This document shows, in pieces, positions 24,593-34,400 of a DNA stretch of 64,000 nucleotides (positions within the stretch are counted from its first letter, which is position 1; the number at the start of each line of letters is the position of its first letter). The translations under genes and the position numbers were made by a program. A model generated the notes under the pieces. It worked only from the letters and a program-made list of their open reading frames with translations. It ran no database searches and was not told the origin of the DNA. This stretch comes from Natronorubrum aibiense (GTDB lineage Archaea > Halobacteriota > Halobacteria > Halobacteriales > Natrialbaceae): assembly GCF_009392895.1 (NCBI RefSeq), contig NZ_CP045489.1, forward strand, positions 310,001 to 374,000. Direction: 5' to 3'.

Positions 24593-24871
24593 ATGGATGG
24601 GACCTACACTGGTGTTGTCGATCGAATTGAAGACGGTGAGATTGCCGTCATCTTGCTCGAGGAGAACAAGCAGGTGATCGAGCAAGTGGATATCCCTGCT
24701 GATCGACTCCCAGAGCCCGCCCGAACGGACGGTGGCGTGCTGTCGGTGACGCTCGAGGATAGTGAGGTCGTGTCGATGGAGTACCGACCGGACGCAACGC
24801 GAGAGCGCCGTGAATCTGTTCAGGAGAAGTTGGATCGGTTGTCCGAGCGGTTATCCGATCGTGAGGAATGA
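24593..24871 (+). CDS. DUF3006-type small protein
   Basis: This 92-aa acidic protein begins 'MDGTYTGVVDRIEDGEIAVI', with a beta-barrel-like start followed by 'IPADRLPEPARTDGGVLSV' and a C-terminal coiled-coil ('LDRLSERLSD'). It matches DUF3006, which is regularly found beside ComEC-like metallo-beta-lactamase genes, as here (7-bp gap). Function unknown, perhaps an accessory to the secreted enzyme. A longer frame begins inside the upstream gene and is rejected. Confidence 0.85.
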   Translation: MDGTYTGVVDRIEDGEIAVILLEENKQVIEQVDIPADRLPEPARTDGGVLSVTLEDSEVVSMEYRPDATRERRESVQEKLDRLSERLSDREE

Positions 24872-25057
24872 GGAGACTGTTCGTTGACGAACAAAGAATC
24901 GAACGTGCTCAACGCCTCTCTGTACTTGCTGTACTGTTCATTCGAGGAGGTCACAGAACGGTTTACATAACCACTCTGCGCCTACCCGACGAACGGTAAG
25001 TACAGGAGTTCTGTGTAACAGACTTCCCTAGGAGTATGATGCGTTTGCGCTGGTCAT

Positions 25058-25465
25058 CTATCGAGAGACAACGGTGTTTGCCACCCAACCTCCGACACGA
25101 CCAAATCCTAGACCAAAGAGAGAGGCAACGCACACTATCATCCCACTGGCGAAGACGAAAAATACAACTCTAGGTAGCGGCCATGTCGCTGTCGTACCTA
25201 CTGTCACTACGAATATAGTCAGAGCGATGATGCTAGCAATGAAACCAGTGCGGAGTCCAGCAGCATTCGGGTCTGATGAGCGGATTGTAGCGATGGCTCC
25301 TGCGATGAACGCTCCGAATATCATGATACCACCACCAATGCTCGCCTCCGAGTTCGGCAGCCAATTGAGAATGGCGGTGATAGGTAGCGAGGCTAGCGCA
25401 CCGATGAGTGCAAATCGCCATGCTGCAGGGAGAGCGTGGACGCGAAGAGATGACACTATACTCAC
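25058..25465 (-). CDS. Four-helix membrane protein (DUF5518-like)
   Basis: This 135-aa protein has four hydrophobic segments (about 15-33, 45-62, 75-92 and 98-122). The pattern 'GGIMIFGAFIAGAIA' is typical of small haloarchaeal DUF5518-like proteins. Function unknown. It stands alone with dispersed-motif copies on both sides: CGGTAAGTACAGG at 24993-25005 and, inverted, ACTTACTTACCG at 25551-25562. Confidence 0.75.
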   Translation of the reverse strand: MSIVSSLRVHALPAAWRFALIGALASLPITAILNWLPNSEASIGGGIMIFGAFIAGAIATIRSSDPNAAGLRTGFIASIIALTIFVVTVGTTATWPLPRVVFFVFASGMIVCVASLFGLGFGRVGGWVANTVVSR

Positions 25466-25621
25466 ATCTAAGGGTTGCCAATGGCATAAATTTTTGTAGA
25501 GTTGTACGATGAGGGACCCAAGGACTAATCCAGCACTGTTACACTCGCAGACTTACTTACCGAATCGGATATCCGTATCATAGCTTACTCAGAATTGAAG
25601 AAACGATCCTTCCAACGATTG

Positions 25622-26890
25622 TTATTTGGAGCTATCGCCGAATAATCGTCCCCACAGAGAGGCTGTCTCTGAAGCGGTATCACAGTCGGATGTCGTCTCG
25701 GCTTGTTCTTCTCGAGTCTGCTTGATCTCGCGGTCACGCTCTGCAAGTTCGGTTTTGAGATCCTCGATCGTTGCCTCGAGACGATCGATACGCTCATTTT
25801 TCTGTTCGAGCGTAGTCTCGAGTTCGTCGACACGGTCGGTCAACAGTCGGTTCTTCTCGACCAGATACGCACGGTTCCTATTCCGTCCCGATTTGTCACG
25901 GCTGGCAGTGGCCGACGGCTCGCTCGTTCTAGGAACAGATTCGGTTGATGTCTCTCGAGTGTCCGGGTCGTAGAACTCGGAGGTACTCGAAATCGCTCGT
26001 TCGATGGTCTTCTCGCCGTACGTAGAGCCGTCTGCGTAGTGGACTTCGTCCCACTTGTCTCGAAGTAGTCCCGATTGGCGGAAGAGCCGATCCATCTGCT
26101 GGTGGTCACCGCCAGTCCAGAACGCCAGCAAACAGCACAGAGCCATGTCTGCTTCTGACTGACTCTCATAACCGGCAGTCGAACCACGCCATAACCGCTC
26201 GAACTTCTCACCGTTCGATGCGTTCTGCGCTCGCTCGAGCAGCTCCTCGTCATCGAGATCAACGTCAGTATCGGCTGCACTGCCCGTCGTTTCCGTCTCG
26301 TCGCTAGTGCGATGGTTCCCAGAGTCGTGCTCTGGATCCGGCTCAGAGTCTTGGACGTACTCACGATGGATCGCAACCAGCGCGTCCTGCCGACGTGCAA
26401 CGCGAGGTGGTGTGTCCTCGAGGCGGTCGCAAGTCACGGTGAAAAACCGAGCAGTGTCATACAGTTCGATACTGCCACGGCGGTTCCGTCCATCTGGGAG
26501 TTCTCCCTTGATGAGTACATGGAACCCAGTACCCGACGGAGAGGTCTCCGTATAGGAATCAAGTCGTTCGATGATGTCCAGTGCTGTATCGTCGACGTCG
26601 CCGCTTTCGGGATCTCGACAGTCATCCAGATCCACGCCGACGATGGGATCGTCGTCGGTAAAGACGAATCCGATGCCATCGGCATTTCCTGTATCAGCGT
26701 ACTCGAGGGCTGTCTCGAACGACGCCCATGTTTCGGGATCCGTCGATGACGCGAACGCACCACTCCCTGGCGTCACTGGTATCTTCGTCGGCTTCCCATC
26801 CCGAAGTTCTTCTTTCCAGCACACCCACTGGTCACGATTTCGCAAGTCTGCTGGGAGTACTGTTCTATCGAATGATGGTGTAGAACTCAT
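25622..26890 (-). CDS. Primase-polymerase-like replication protein
   Basis: The N-terminus (about 1-180 of 422 aa) reads 'LPADLRNRDQWVCWKEELRD', 'KIPVTPGSGAFASSTDPETW', 'GIGFVFTDDDPIVGVDLDDC' and 'SPSGTGFHVLIKG'. This is the pattern of phage/plasmid primase-polymerase (NrS-1-like) N-terminal domains, with catalytic acids in 'GVDLDDC'. The middle has 'LLAFWTGGDHQQMDRLFRQS', a PriCT-like helical segment. The C-terminus (about 330-400) is a long coiled coil. It probably initiates replication of the element. There is no helicase domain. Iteron-like repeats lie just upstream. Confidence 0.82.
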   Translation of the reverse strand: MSSTPSFDRTVLPADLRNRDQWVCWKEELRDGKPTKIPVTPGSGAFASSTDPETWASFETALEYADTGNADGIGFVFTDDDPIVGVDLDDCRDPESGDVDDTALDIIERLDSYTETSPSGTGFHVLIKGELPDGRNRRGSIELYDTARFFTVTCDRLEDTPPRVARRQDALVAIHREYVQDSEPDPEHDSGNHRTSDETETTGSAADTDVDLDDEELLERAQNASNGEKFERLWRGSTAGYESQSEADMALCCLLAFWTGGDHQQMDRLFRQSGLLRDKWDEVHYADGSTYGEKTIERAISSTSEFYDPDTRETSTESVPRTSEPSATASRDKSGRNRNRAYLVEKNRLLTDRVDELETTLEQKNERIDRLEATIEDLKTELAERDREIKQTREEQAETTSDCDTASETASLWGRLFGDSSK

Positions 26891-27049
26891 TGGCAATACC
26901 CCCGAGGGGCACTTACTGAGTCCCTCGAACAAACTATATCAGAATATAGATAGAAATGTCGATTCTGTGTATGGTGTCTAAGCTCCCTGTCCCCGCATCG
27001 TTCTGCGGATGGAACCCAGTGTATACTAGTTGGTTTTGGGTGGTACTTT

Positions 27050-27134
27050 TGCGTGGACAGCGTTTCTGTCATGCGATTCTGCGTGGACAGGAGTGTCCAT
27101 GCAGTTTTCGTGGGTAGCCGATCTGCGTGGACAG
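27050..27134 (-). repeat. Iteron-like repeats upstream of the primase gene
   Basis: TGCGTGGACAG occurs three times on the plus strand (27050-27060 as TGCGTGGACAG, 27080-27090 and 27124-27134). An inverted near-copy, TGTCCATGCA, is at 27094-27103. They lie in the 325-bp gene-free gap between the coupling ATPase and the primase-like gene. Repeats of this kind bind plasmid replication initiators or act as operators. Confidence 0.65.
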
Positions 27135-27257
27135 GTTCTGAGAGTGCTCCATATTGGCGGTATAAGAAGCTATCTCGGCTAATATCGCAAATCGAATGCC
27201 ATCGGTCAATGAACTCTCCTGAGACGTGATTACAGTACTTCATATTTCTGATATTAG

Positions 27258-30200
27258 TCATTGGTCAAGGAGGGAGTACCCCTCTTGCGTCAGAGTCAGG
27301 CCGGTGTAGAACTGGACACGATCCCCGTCCACTCTGGAGCGATCAACGTCGAAGTCAACGACATCCTGTAACTTCCGAGTGAACCAGCCCTTGGTCGTCC
27401 CATCGATATTTTGCTGCTCAGTCCAGATATCGTACGCCTGAAACAGATCATCCTGTGATACTCTAGCACCCTCGATCTGCCTGAGATACGTTGCTGCAAA
27501 CGCTTCCACACCGTCTCCGGTTGGATCGATCTCGCTCAACTCGTCCATCGTTGACGAATCAGAACCCGGTAACGCCGGCGGCGCGTTCTGATCATTGTCA
27601 GATATCGAGTTGTCAAATTGGGCAGACTCACCAGTCGGTCCAGTAGGCCACAACTCCTCACGACCTGGGTTTGTGGGGAGCCGATATGTCTCACCAGACT
27701 GGAAAACCAGTGGGTCGCCACCGGGTGGTAGAATCAACACGACATAACTGTCCCGTGAGTAGTCTGCATCTGGCAGGTCGACAGCAGGAATGAACGGTCG
27801 TTTAATCAGTGTCCAGTCCTGTTCAAACTCATCTTTCGAGTCGTATACATGGGTCTCTCCAGCCTGATAGACGGAATATTGGCCAGTTTCACGGTCATGG
27901 CTGTAATAGGCTGGAACGCTGTCTTTCGAGAGTACTCCGCCATCAGGGACACGAGCGAACTCCGTGTTCCCATCGGAAAGGACGCGCTCGCCGTTGTCGC
28001 GTATCCAGACGGTCTGATTTGTCTCGAATGTCCGTGGTCGAATCGCAGTGACACCGCCGTGAGCTGTCGCACCACCGCCGAAGGTCACAACCTCGTCGCA
28101 GTTATAGAACTGTTCAGTACCGTCCGTTCGCTCTCGGAACGGCGGCGAGAGGATATTCTCGACTCGTGACGCAACCTGTGTCTCAGATTCTCCAGGTCGA
28201 ACAACGAAGATCGGAATGCGGTCTTCCTCGTGAGCGCGTTTGAGATTCTGCAGAACCTTCGCCGGTCGGTCGGGCGTTGTTGTCTCAGCCTCGATGTTAA
28301 ACACCACATCGTGATCTGGGTGCGTGGCAACTGCATCAGGTTGCTCGCTCCCATCTTGCTCGAGGATCTCGACACTGAACCCGCGTTCAGTGAGCGCTAC
28401 CTCAGTATCCAGAAGCACTTCATCGTGGCTAGTTCCACCAGCCGAGCCGCCAGTGCCCGTCTTGGGCCGGACCAACTCTTCACCCTCGTCGGTGAGCCGA
28501 GCGACGATCTCATCGTTCTGCAGATCGACCTCGATCAACTGCGAGGCATCACGCACGTCCGGCAGGTCTTCGTATGCATAGTCAATCTCGGGCTCAGTCT
28601 TCTCGAGGCGAGCCACGAGTTCCTCGTCAACAGCCGTGACCTCGACCCAGCCATTTGCCTCTTGCACACCCTCTCGAATTTGGACTGTGCGGAGAGCTTC
28701 TGCCATGGTCTCGTCCAGTATCTTCGTCGGATTGGCAGCCTCATTGGCGTCGCTGTAGATGAGGTTCTGGAGTATTTCCGCGTCCGTTAGCGGGTCAGTT
28801 CCGTAGCGCTCGAGGCTCTGTTCGATGATATCATCGACGTCGTCTGTCCCACGGAGAGGCGGATATGGCGGAAACGTCCGGATTAAGACCGGTTCGGAGT
28901 ATCGCCCTCCAGAGAGAGGAATCCGCGTCCACACTTTGAACTGGTCGGTCGTGATGAGGTCTTCTGCGGTGTAGTCACGGAACCGTTTCATCAATAATTC
29001 CGCGTCATCACTGTCGTTGACCGAGAACGTGAGGAGGTTGTCACAGTTGTTCTGCATCGCTTTCAGTGTGTCCTCGTCAAACTGCGACGGATACTGCGAG
29101 GCAAGGGTCACGGAGAGCCGCATCGACCGGGCTCGAGCCAGCATTGACTCGATGTCGAGATTGTCACTGGCGATATCATCGAACTCGTCACAGAGGACGA
29201 AGTAGGGATCTGGCGTCGTATCCAACTCATACGATCGCCGCTGAATCGCACTCCAGAGATTCCGCATCACGCCGAGCGTGACCATCTTCTTGATATCCGT
29301 ATTCTCGACGGGCGTTCGGACGATAACGATCCGGTCGTTGTCGATGATGTCTCGGAAATCGATCGTGCTCTCACGATGGGCAATGATCCGACGAATCACC
29401 GAATTCTCGACCCACGATTTGATCCGTTTCAGCAGTGGTCGAATCGTCTCCTCTTCCATCTTCGCAATCTCGAGGCAGAACTCCCTGATGTAGGGGTCCT
29501 CAACATCGAGCGCGAAGTCTTCGCGTCGCTCGGCGTTGAGCAACGTGAAGTACATATCGATGATCGAGAACGGCTTCTCCGATTTCATCATCGCTCGAGC
29601 CATTGACTCGGTGATCGCCTCCATGTTGATGCCCCAATAGTCGGAGGTGTCGAAGACAGCTTTCAGATTCTCGACCCGGCTTTCAATCTCGTTCTCGAGT
29701 TCCTCGCGCGTCTCACACTCGGGGACCTCGAGGAAATTGAGCCCGATCGTCTTCTCGTGGGTGGTCGAGCCGGGCTCGATCCAAACCACGTCCTTGAGAC
29801 GATGTTTGGGGAGCATCCGGAGGAGCTCTCGAGAGTCACGGCCCTTCGGGTCGAAATACGTGAAGCCATAGCCGGAGTAGGCCCACTGGACCATCATATT
29901 CAGGAGTTCGGTCGTCTTTCCGTAGCCGGTCGTTCCAGCGATCCAGGTGTGCCGAAAGAGCGATTCGAAACGGAGCGGCGCCTCACGAAAGCCAGTCTGC
30001 GGATCCTCTGAATAGCCGATCCAGAGTGGAGCTGGTGCATTGTACATCCCCGCTTCGAACATTTCTCGAACGAAGGGGCCTGCAACTGTCCCCTCGTCGA
30101 CTGTCTCCGTGATAACCTTCTTCCCACCAATACGAATCGTGTTCTGTTCTACGATATCGTATTGTTCACCGTGTTGTTGGTGGGTGGACGATTCAGCGGT

Positions 30201-30302
30201 CGTGTTTTCTTCCGGCTGTTCATCGCCTCCAGCAGTTTGCTCATCTTGTTGGTCGTCACTGGAAGCCTCGTCGCCGGATCCAAAGAAGCGATCAAGCACC
30301 AT
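27258..30302 (-). CDS. VirD4/HerA-type coupling ATPase with extra C-terminal domains
   Basis: This 1014-aa protein has Walker A 'GTTGYGKTT' (123-131) and Walker B 'FVLCDEFDD' (368-376), with arginine-rich sensor segments, as in VirD4/TraG/HerA ATPases that pass DNA to a secretion channel. There is no N-terminal membrane helix. Residues ~625-700 ('PDAVATH...NIEAETTT', 'RPAKVLQNLKRA') look like a PD-(D/E)xK nuclease-type core. The last ~75 residues resemble the winged helix of D5-type primases. ATG 30300-30302 overlaps the upstream gene by 11 bp; the frame extends to 30377. Confidence 0.85.
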   Translation of the reverse strand: MVLDRFFGSGDEASSDDQQDEQTAGGDEQPEENTTAESSTHQQHGEQYDIVEQNTIRIGGKKVITETVDEGTVAGPFVREMFEAGMYNAPAPLWIGYSEDPQTGFREAPLRFESLFRHTWIAGTTGYGKTTELLNMMVQWAYSGYGFTYFDPKGRDSRELLRMLPKHRLKDVVWIEPGSTTHEKTIGLNFLEVPECETREELENEIESRVENLKAVFDTSDYWGINMEAITESMARAMMKSEKPFSIIDMYFTLLNAERREDFALDVEDPYIREFCLEIAKMEEETIRPLLKRIKSWVENSVIRRIIAHRESTIDFRDIIDNDRIVIVRTPVENTDIKKMVTLGVMRNLWSAIQRRSYELDTTPDPYFVLCDEFDDIASDNLDIESMLARARSMRLSVTLASQYPSQFDEDTLKAMQNNCDNLLTFSVNDSDDAELLMKRFRDYTAEDLITTDQFKVWTRIPLSGGRYSEPVLIRTFPPYPPLRGTDDVDDIIEQSLERYGTDPLTDAEILQNLIYSDANEAANPTKILDETMAEALRTVQIREGVQEANGWVEVTAVDEELVARLEKTEPEIDYAYEDLPDVRDASQLIEVDLQNDEIVARLTDEGEELVRPKTGTGGSAGGTSHDEVLLDTEVALTERGFSVEILEQDGSEQPDAVATHPDHDVVFNIEAETTTPDRPAKVLQNLKRAHEEDRIPIFVVRPGESETQVASRVENILSPPFRERTDGTEQFYNCDEVVTFGGGATAHGGVTAIRPRTFETNQTVWIRDNGERVLSDGNTEFARVPDGGVLSKDSVPAYYSHDRETGQYSVYQAGETHVYDSKDEFEQDWTLIKRPFIPAVDLPDADYSRDSYVVLILPPGGDPLVFQSGETYRLPTNPGREELWPTGPTGESAQFDNSISDNDQNAPPALPGSDSSTMDELSEIDPTGDGVEAFAATYLRQIEGARVSQDDLFQAYDIWTEQQNIDGTTKGWFTRKLQDVVDFDVDRSRVDGDRVQFYTGLTLTQEGYSLLDQ

Positions 30303-31479
30303 CAAATCCCTCCTGTTCTCGAGTTGGTTCTTCAAAACGGACTGGTGTCTCGTTCGGAACGCCAGGGGTCTGCTCATCTACCGATGATTCATCAGCTGCG
30401 TATCGACTCCCATCTGCTGGCAGCCGGTCACCACGCTGTGTGTACCGCCAGTCGATCTTTGGCGTCTCAATCTCCGCATTGGGGATGTGTGCGACGCCGG
30501 CGAGTTCGTCGACAGTCATAATCATGTGCCGGTCGATCCACTCACGGTCACACATCCGCTCGACGAACTGTCGAAGTCGCGTTGCGCGTTTTCGCTCTCG
30601 GCGATGCCAGACTGGATTGTCGTTCAGGCCCTGTTCAGTGATCGCGTTGTAGTACTTCCTGAACATCCCTGCGACGCCACGAGCGCGGGCCTCGGCTTCG
30701 GCCTGTTCGCTCGAGGCAGCGAGGACGCGAATGTTCACGTGGAACGCCTGTTGGCCGCGTTGCTGTTCGATGGTTTTCGCGGCCTGTTTGTCCTTCTCAG
30801 TCGGCGGTCGCGTACGAGGGTTAAGCCAGCCGACGGACGTCCCTTGTCGGAGTGCATGAGCGAGTTCGTCGACGCTATTGTGCTTGAACCGGTCGCCGTC
30901 GGTCCACGACTGTTTCGCCGGCCGGAAAACAACCTGCGTAACGACTGTACTCTCATCGAGCGACAGCATTTCACTCGTGATTTCGCCGTAGGGATCCGTC
31001 TCGAAGCCCTCGCTGTTGTGATGGCGGATCGGATAGTAGGGAATCTTCTCTATCTCGAGCCACGCGCCGGCGACGTACTCGTCAGCGTCGATAATGGGGA
31101 ACGCATAGCCTTCCTCGACCGGGAAGACCTCGCTGTTGGCGTAGTTGTTCCCGACACGCCGGCGGAACTTGTCCGCAGCTGCCTCGGTGGCAGCGTGCAT
31201 GTAGAACTTGATCTTCCCTTCGTCGAACCAGACCTCAAAGGAGTGGTGGTCGCTCGTATTCTTCCCGCGGAAGTTCGTCGTCACATCGTGGACTGACTGG
31301 AGGACTCCAGCCCCGTCCGCGATACCGTTGTTCTCTTTGTAGGGACGGATCCGAAGCAGCGTGCCTGGCGTATCCGCTTGCCGTTGGACAAACGAATCGT
31401 GCTCTCCGAAGTTGAGTTGCGTCGCCTCGTACTGTGGCGACGAACTCAGGATTGCCTTGATTTGGTTGAACCTAGTCAT
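30292..31479 (-). CDS. Conjugation accessory protein of archaeal type IV systems
   Basis: This 395-aa soluble protein begins 'MTRFNQIKAILSSSPQYEAT'. It contains 'SFEVWFDEGKIKFYMHAATE', 'DKFRRRVGNNYANSEVF' and, later, 'QAFHVNIRVLAASSEQAEAE'. The same kind of domain is found fused in front of the ATPase in other type IV coupling proteins (my inference). Here it is a separate gene wedged between VirB4-type and VirD4-type ATPases, overlapping both (8 and 11 bp). It likely works with the coupling ATPase. The ATG at 31477-31479 is chosen because of the tight overlap. Confidence 0.75.
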   Translation of the reverse strand: MTRFNQIKAILSSSPQYEATQLNFGEHDSFVQRQADTPGTLLRIRPYKENNGIADGAGVLQSVHDVTTNFRGKNTSDHHSFEVWFDEGKIKFYMHAATEAAADKFRRRVGNNYANSEVFPVEEGYAFPIIDADEYVAGAWLEIEKIPYYPIRHHNSEGFETDPYGEITSEMLSLDESTVVTQVVFRPAKQSWTDGDRFKHNSVDELAHALRQGTSVGWLNPRTRPPTEKDKQAAKTIEQQRGQQAFHVNIRVLAASSEQAEAEARARGVAGMFRKYYNAITEQGLNDNPVWHRRERKRATRLRQFVERMCDREWIDRHMIMTVDELAGVAHIPNAEIETPKIDWRYTQRGDRLPADGSRYAADESSVDEQTPGVPNETPVRFEEPTREQEGFDGA

Positions 31480-34400
31480 GGTTTTGGATGTCAGACTCCG
31501 TTTCAGCTGTGTCCTGTGCAGTAGCTGATTCCCCACCATCAGGCCGGACAGACGATTTCTCACTGTCTGTCTCGAGGGCATGTTCAACGATCACATCGAG
31601 AACATCCGATTTCGTGAGATCTGCCTCGAGAAGCCGACTGGCCGCGTCTGCGCTGAGATCGAGACGCGTTGCAAGCGCGTTGCGCTGGGCCTCGTTCTCG
31701 ACGAACTCTTCGAAGGCGAGCAACTCTGCTGGCTCGTCACGAATCGCCTGCTTGATGAAGGCCTGATCCTCGGGCTCGTAGTCGATAACCCGTTTCTCGA
31801 AGTCGTCAGCGACGATATGCAGCGGGTACGTTCCGTGTTCCTCGACGCGAACGAGTGCCTGACTGTAGCCAAGGTCTTCGTTGCCGGCGTCGGCACCTCT
31901 GATGTACCGGCGCTGCTCTTCGGTTAGCCCGATCTTGTCGGCCGTCCGCTCATCCAGCTCGGGGAGTTTGTGGAGAACCTTGATCGGACACATGCCGATA
32001 ATCTTCTCTGCCTGCTCAGTTTCGTAGAATTCCTGGGCCGTCTGCGAGAGTAACACCATCCGAAGCCCTGCGTGGCGTTGGTGCCGGAACGCCGTCTCGA
32101 GGAAGTCGAGGTTAGCTTGGTCCTCGAAGAGGTAGTGGGCTTCATCGATCGCGAGCTCGACGTTCCGGTGGGTGTTTTTCGCCTGCTGGTAGATCGTCGA
32201 GAGTAGCAGCTGCATCAGGAACGTCTGGCGATCGATTCCCGATGCACTGCCTTCGATCTGCCCGAGGTCGATATAGACGACCTTGTTATCGCCCTCGAGG
32301 ATATCGATCTCAGAGTGATGAGAGAGGTTCTCGTAGGCCCCTCCCTCGCGGAATGGCTGGAACGCAATCGCAAGTTCGTCTGCATACTGTGCGGCACGCT
32401 CGCGCGCCGAATCTGACTCCGCGATATTGTGCTCGTCCGGATTTTCGGCGGTATCACAGAGAATTCGGTGAACGTCCTGCATCGTCGGTGAGTTTTCCGA
32501 CGTATGCGTCGAGACGTCATCCTCGACGACGCCTGCTTGCCGGTAGGCTTCGTCGATGACATACGAGAGGACACCCGTCTCGGTTCCGAGTTCGATATCG
32601 CGAGCGTTGAGAAAGTTCTCGAGGATGGCGTAGACTTCGTCTTTTTTCGCCGACAGGGGAGAGATTCCCTCTCCAGAATCGAGGATATGCTGGGGAGTCT
32701 CGCGGATCTCGAGTGGGTTCAGCTTTGTGTCACCACCAACGGTGATCGTCTTCGCGTTCAGCGCGTCTGCGATTCCACGGAAGCCACCAACTGGGTCGAC
32801 GAGAACGAGCATCGTGTCGTTGCGGCGTTTCATCATCCGAAGGTGGCGCATGATATCGCCAAACGTTTTCCCAGCACCAGGCATCCCGACGACGAGTTCG
32901 CTATGTCCTGTCTCGAGCGCCCATGGGTTGATCCGGATCGGAGAGCCGTTGTGGCCATGATAGCCGTATTCGATACCCTCGTCCATCATCAGGTAGTTCG
33001 ACGAGAACGGAAACATCGCGCCGACGGCTTGGTTCGTCAGCGTCGACATACGATCACGGCCGAGTTCGTTCGCGCCAAGTGGCGACACGGTTGCGAGGCC
33101 ACGTTCCTGCCAACGACTCGCGACCTTGAGCGTACAGTTCGCCGGCGCATCCTTGATGATCGACCGCAGGCGCGTCGTGTGATTGTCGAGTTCCTGTTCA
33201 CTGTCAGCAGCAAGGCGAATGAACACACCACCGCGGTAGAACGACGCTTTGTTCGCGCGAACGAGCGATCGCATGTACTTCGCCTGATCGATGTCCTCCT
33301 GGAGATCCTCGGATTTGAGGCTGTTCGAGTCGTGTTGATTGATCTTCAAATCCGAGATCCAGTCCGCCATCATGTCCTGTGCAGATTGACTATCGAACGG
33401 ATCGAGGTGGATGCTGATCTCGGTCTGCAACTCCGTGTCGAGCAACAATCGCTCGAGGAGGCCATCTGGCGGTTCCTCGGGGAACTGTTCGATCCAGAAC
33501 GTGCGGACGTACGTCTCATCATTGATTACAGCGTAGGTCGTTTCCCAGTCGACCGTCGACGGCGCAATTACCGACTGATGCATCGTCGACGTATCTGGTA
33601 GGTGGTCATCAGTTCCATCTGATAAGTCGTTGATGGTGTCTTCACTACGATCGCTCAAGGGCGTATCTGACGGGCTGTCGTGCTCGGCAATCGCATCGAG
33701 GACGTCATCGGGATCAGGCGTCGCTGGAACGCCGTCGCTCATTCCATGCGAGACGACCGGGAACGTGCCGAGCGCGCTCGTGATATCGGCGTATTCTTCC
33801 GGGAGACACGTCCAGTACTCCTTCGTGATCCGAGCAAGATCGTAGGCATCAACAGGGCTAACCGAACACCGATAGAGCGACGACCCACCACGGCGGAGTT
33901 GTGTGAGTCGTGACTCGAGGTGTTCTTCTTTGAATTGCTCTCGTTCGGCGTCGGTCAGGTCGTCGGTTTGGAACCGACCGAAGAACCGTCCAATAGCGGG
34001 AAGATCAGCAAGATAGGCGAGGACACTGTCATCAGTTGCGTCGAAATGCTCAACATCTCCGTCGTTCACCGCGGTGATGAGGTAGTACTCGCGGATCGTG
34101 GTCGTCTCGGAGTCGATTTCTCCGTTGTCAGTCGTATTCGCCGCAACGTACTCCTCGAGCAGTCGTTTCAATACGGGGCGTGAGCGAACGTCGGCATCAG
34201 CGAGCCGATCCTGGTGTGCACGGACGATCTCGTCTTCATCGACCTCGCGGCTGGTAACGTAGATCTTCACTGGAAAGTCGACAGTCGAGTTGACAAACTC
34301 GGACAACGACTGAACGGCCTTCGCCCATGCATCGTCGTCCTCGAGGGCCATGTTCGCGGGCTCGACTTTCATGGCCCCGACGAGTGCGCCATCCGTTCGT

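Noticed and set aside
26887-27261. 124-aa minus-strand frame across the iterons
   Set aside because: It is not acidic and is built from the repeat sequence. The repeats fit a regulatory or origin region better.
30487-31296. 269-aa plus-strand open frame
   Set aside because: It is antisense to the conjugation accessory gene and its composition is that of a shadow frame.
32504-33601. 365-aa plus-strand open frame
   Set aside because: It is antisense to the VirB4-type ATPase. It is rich in V and R with no recognisable domain.
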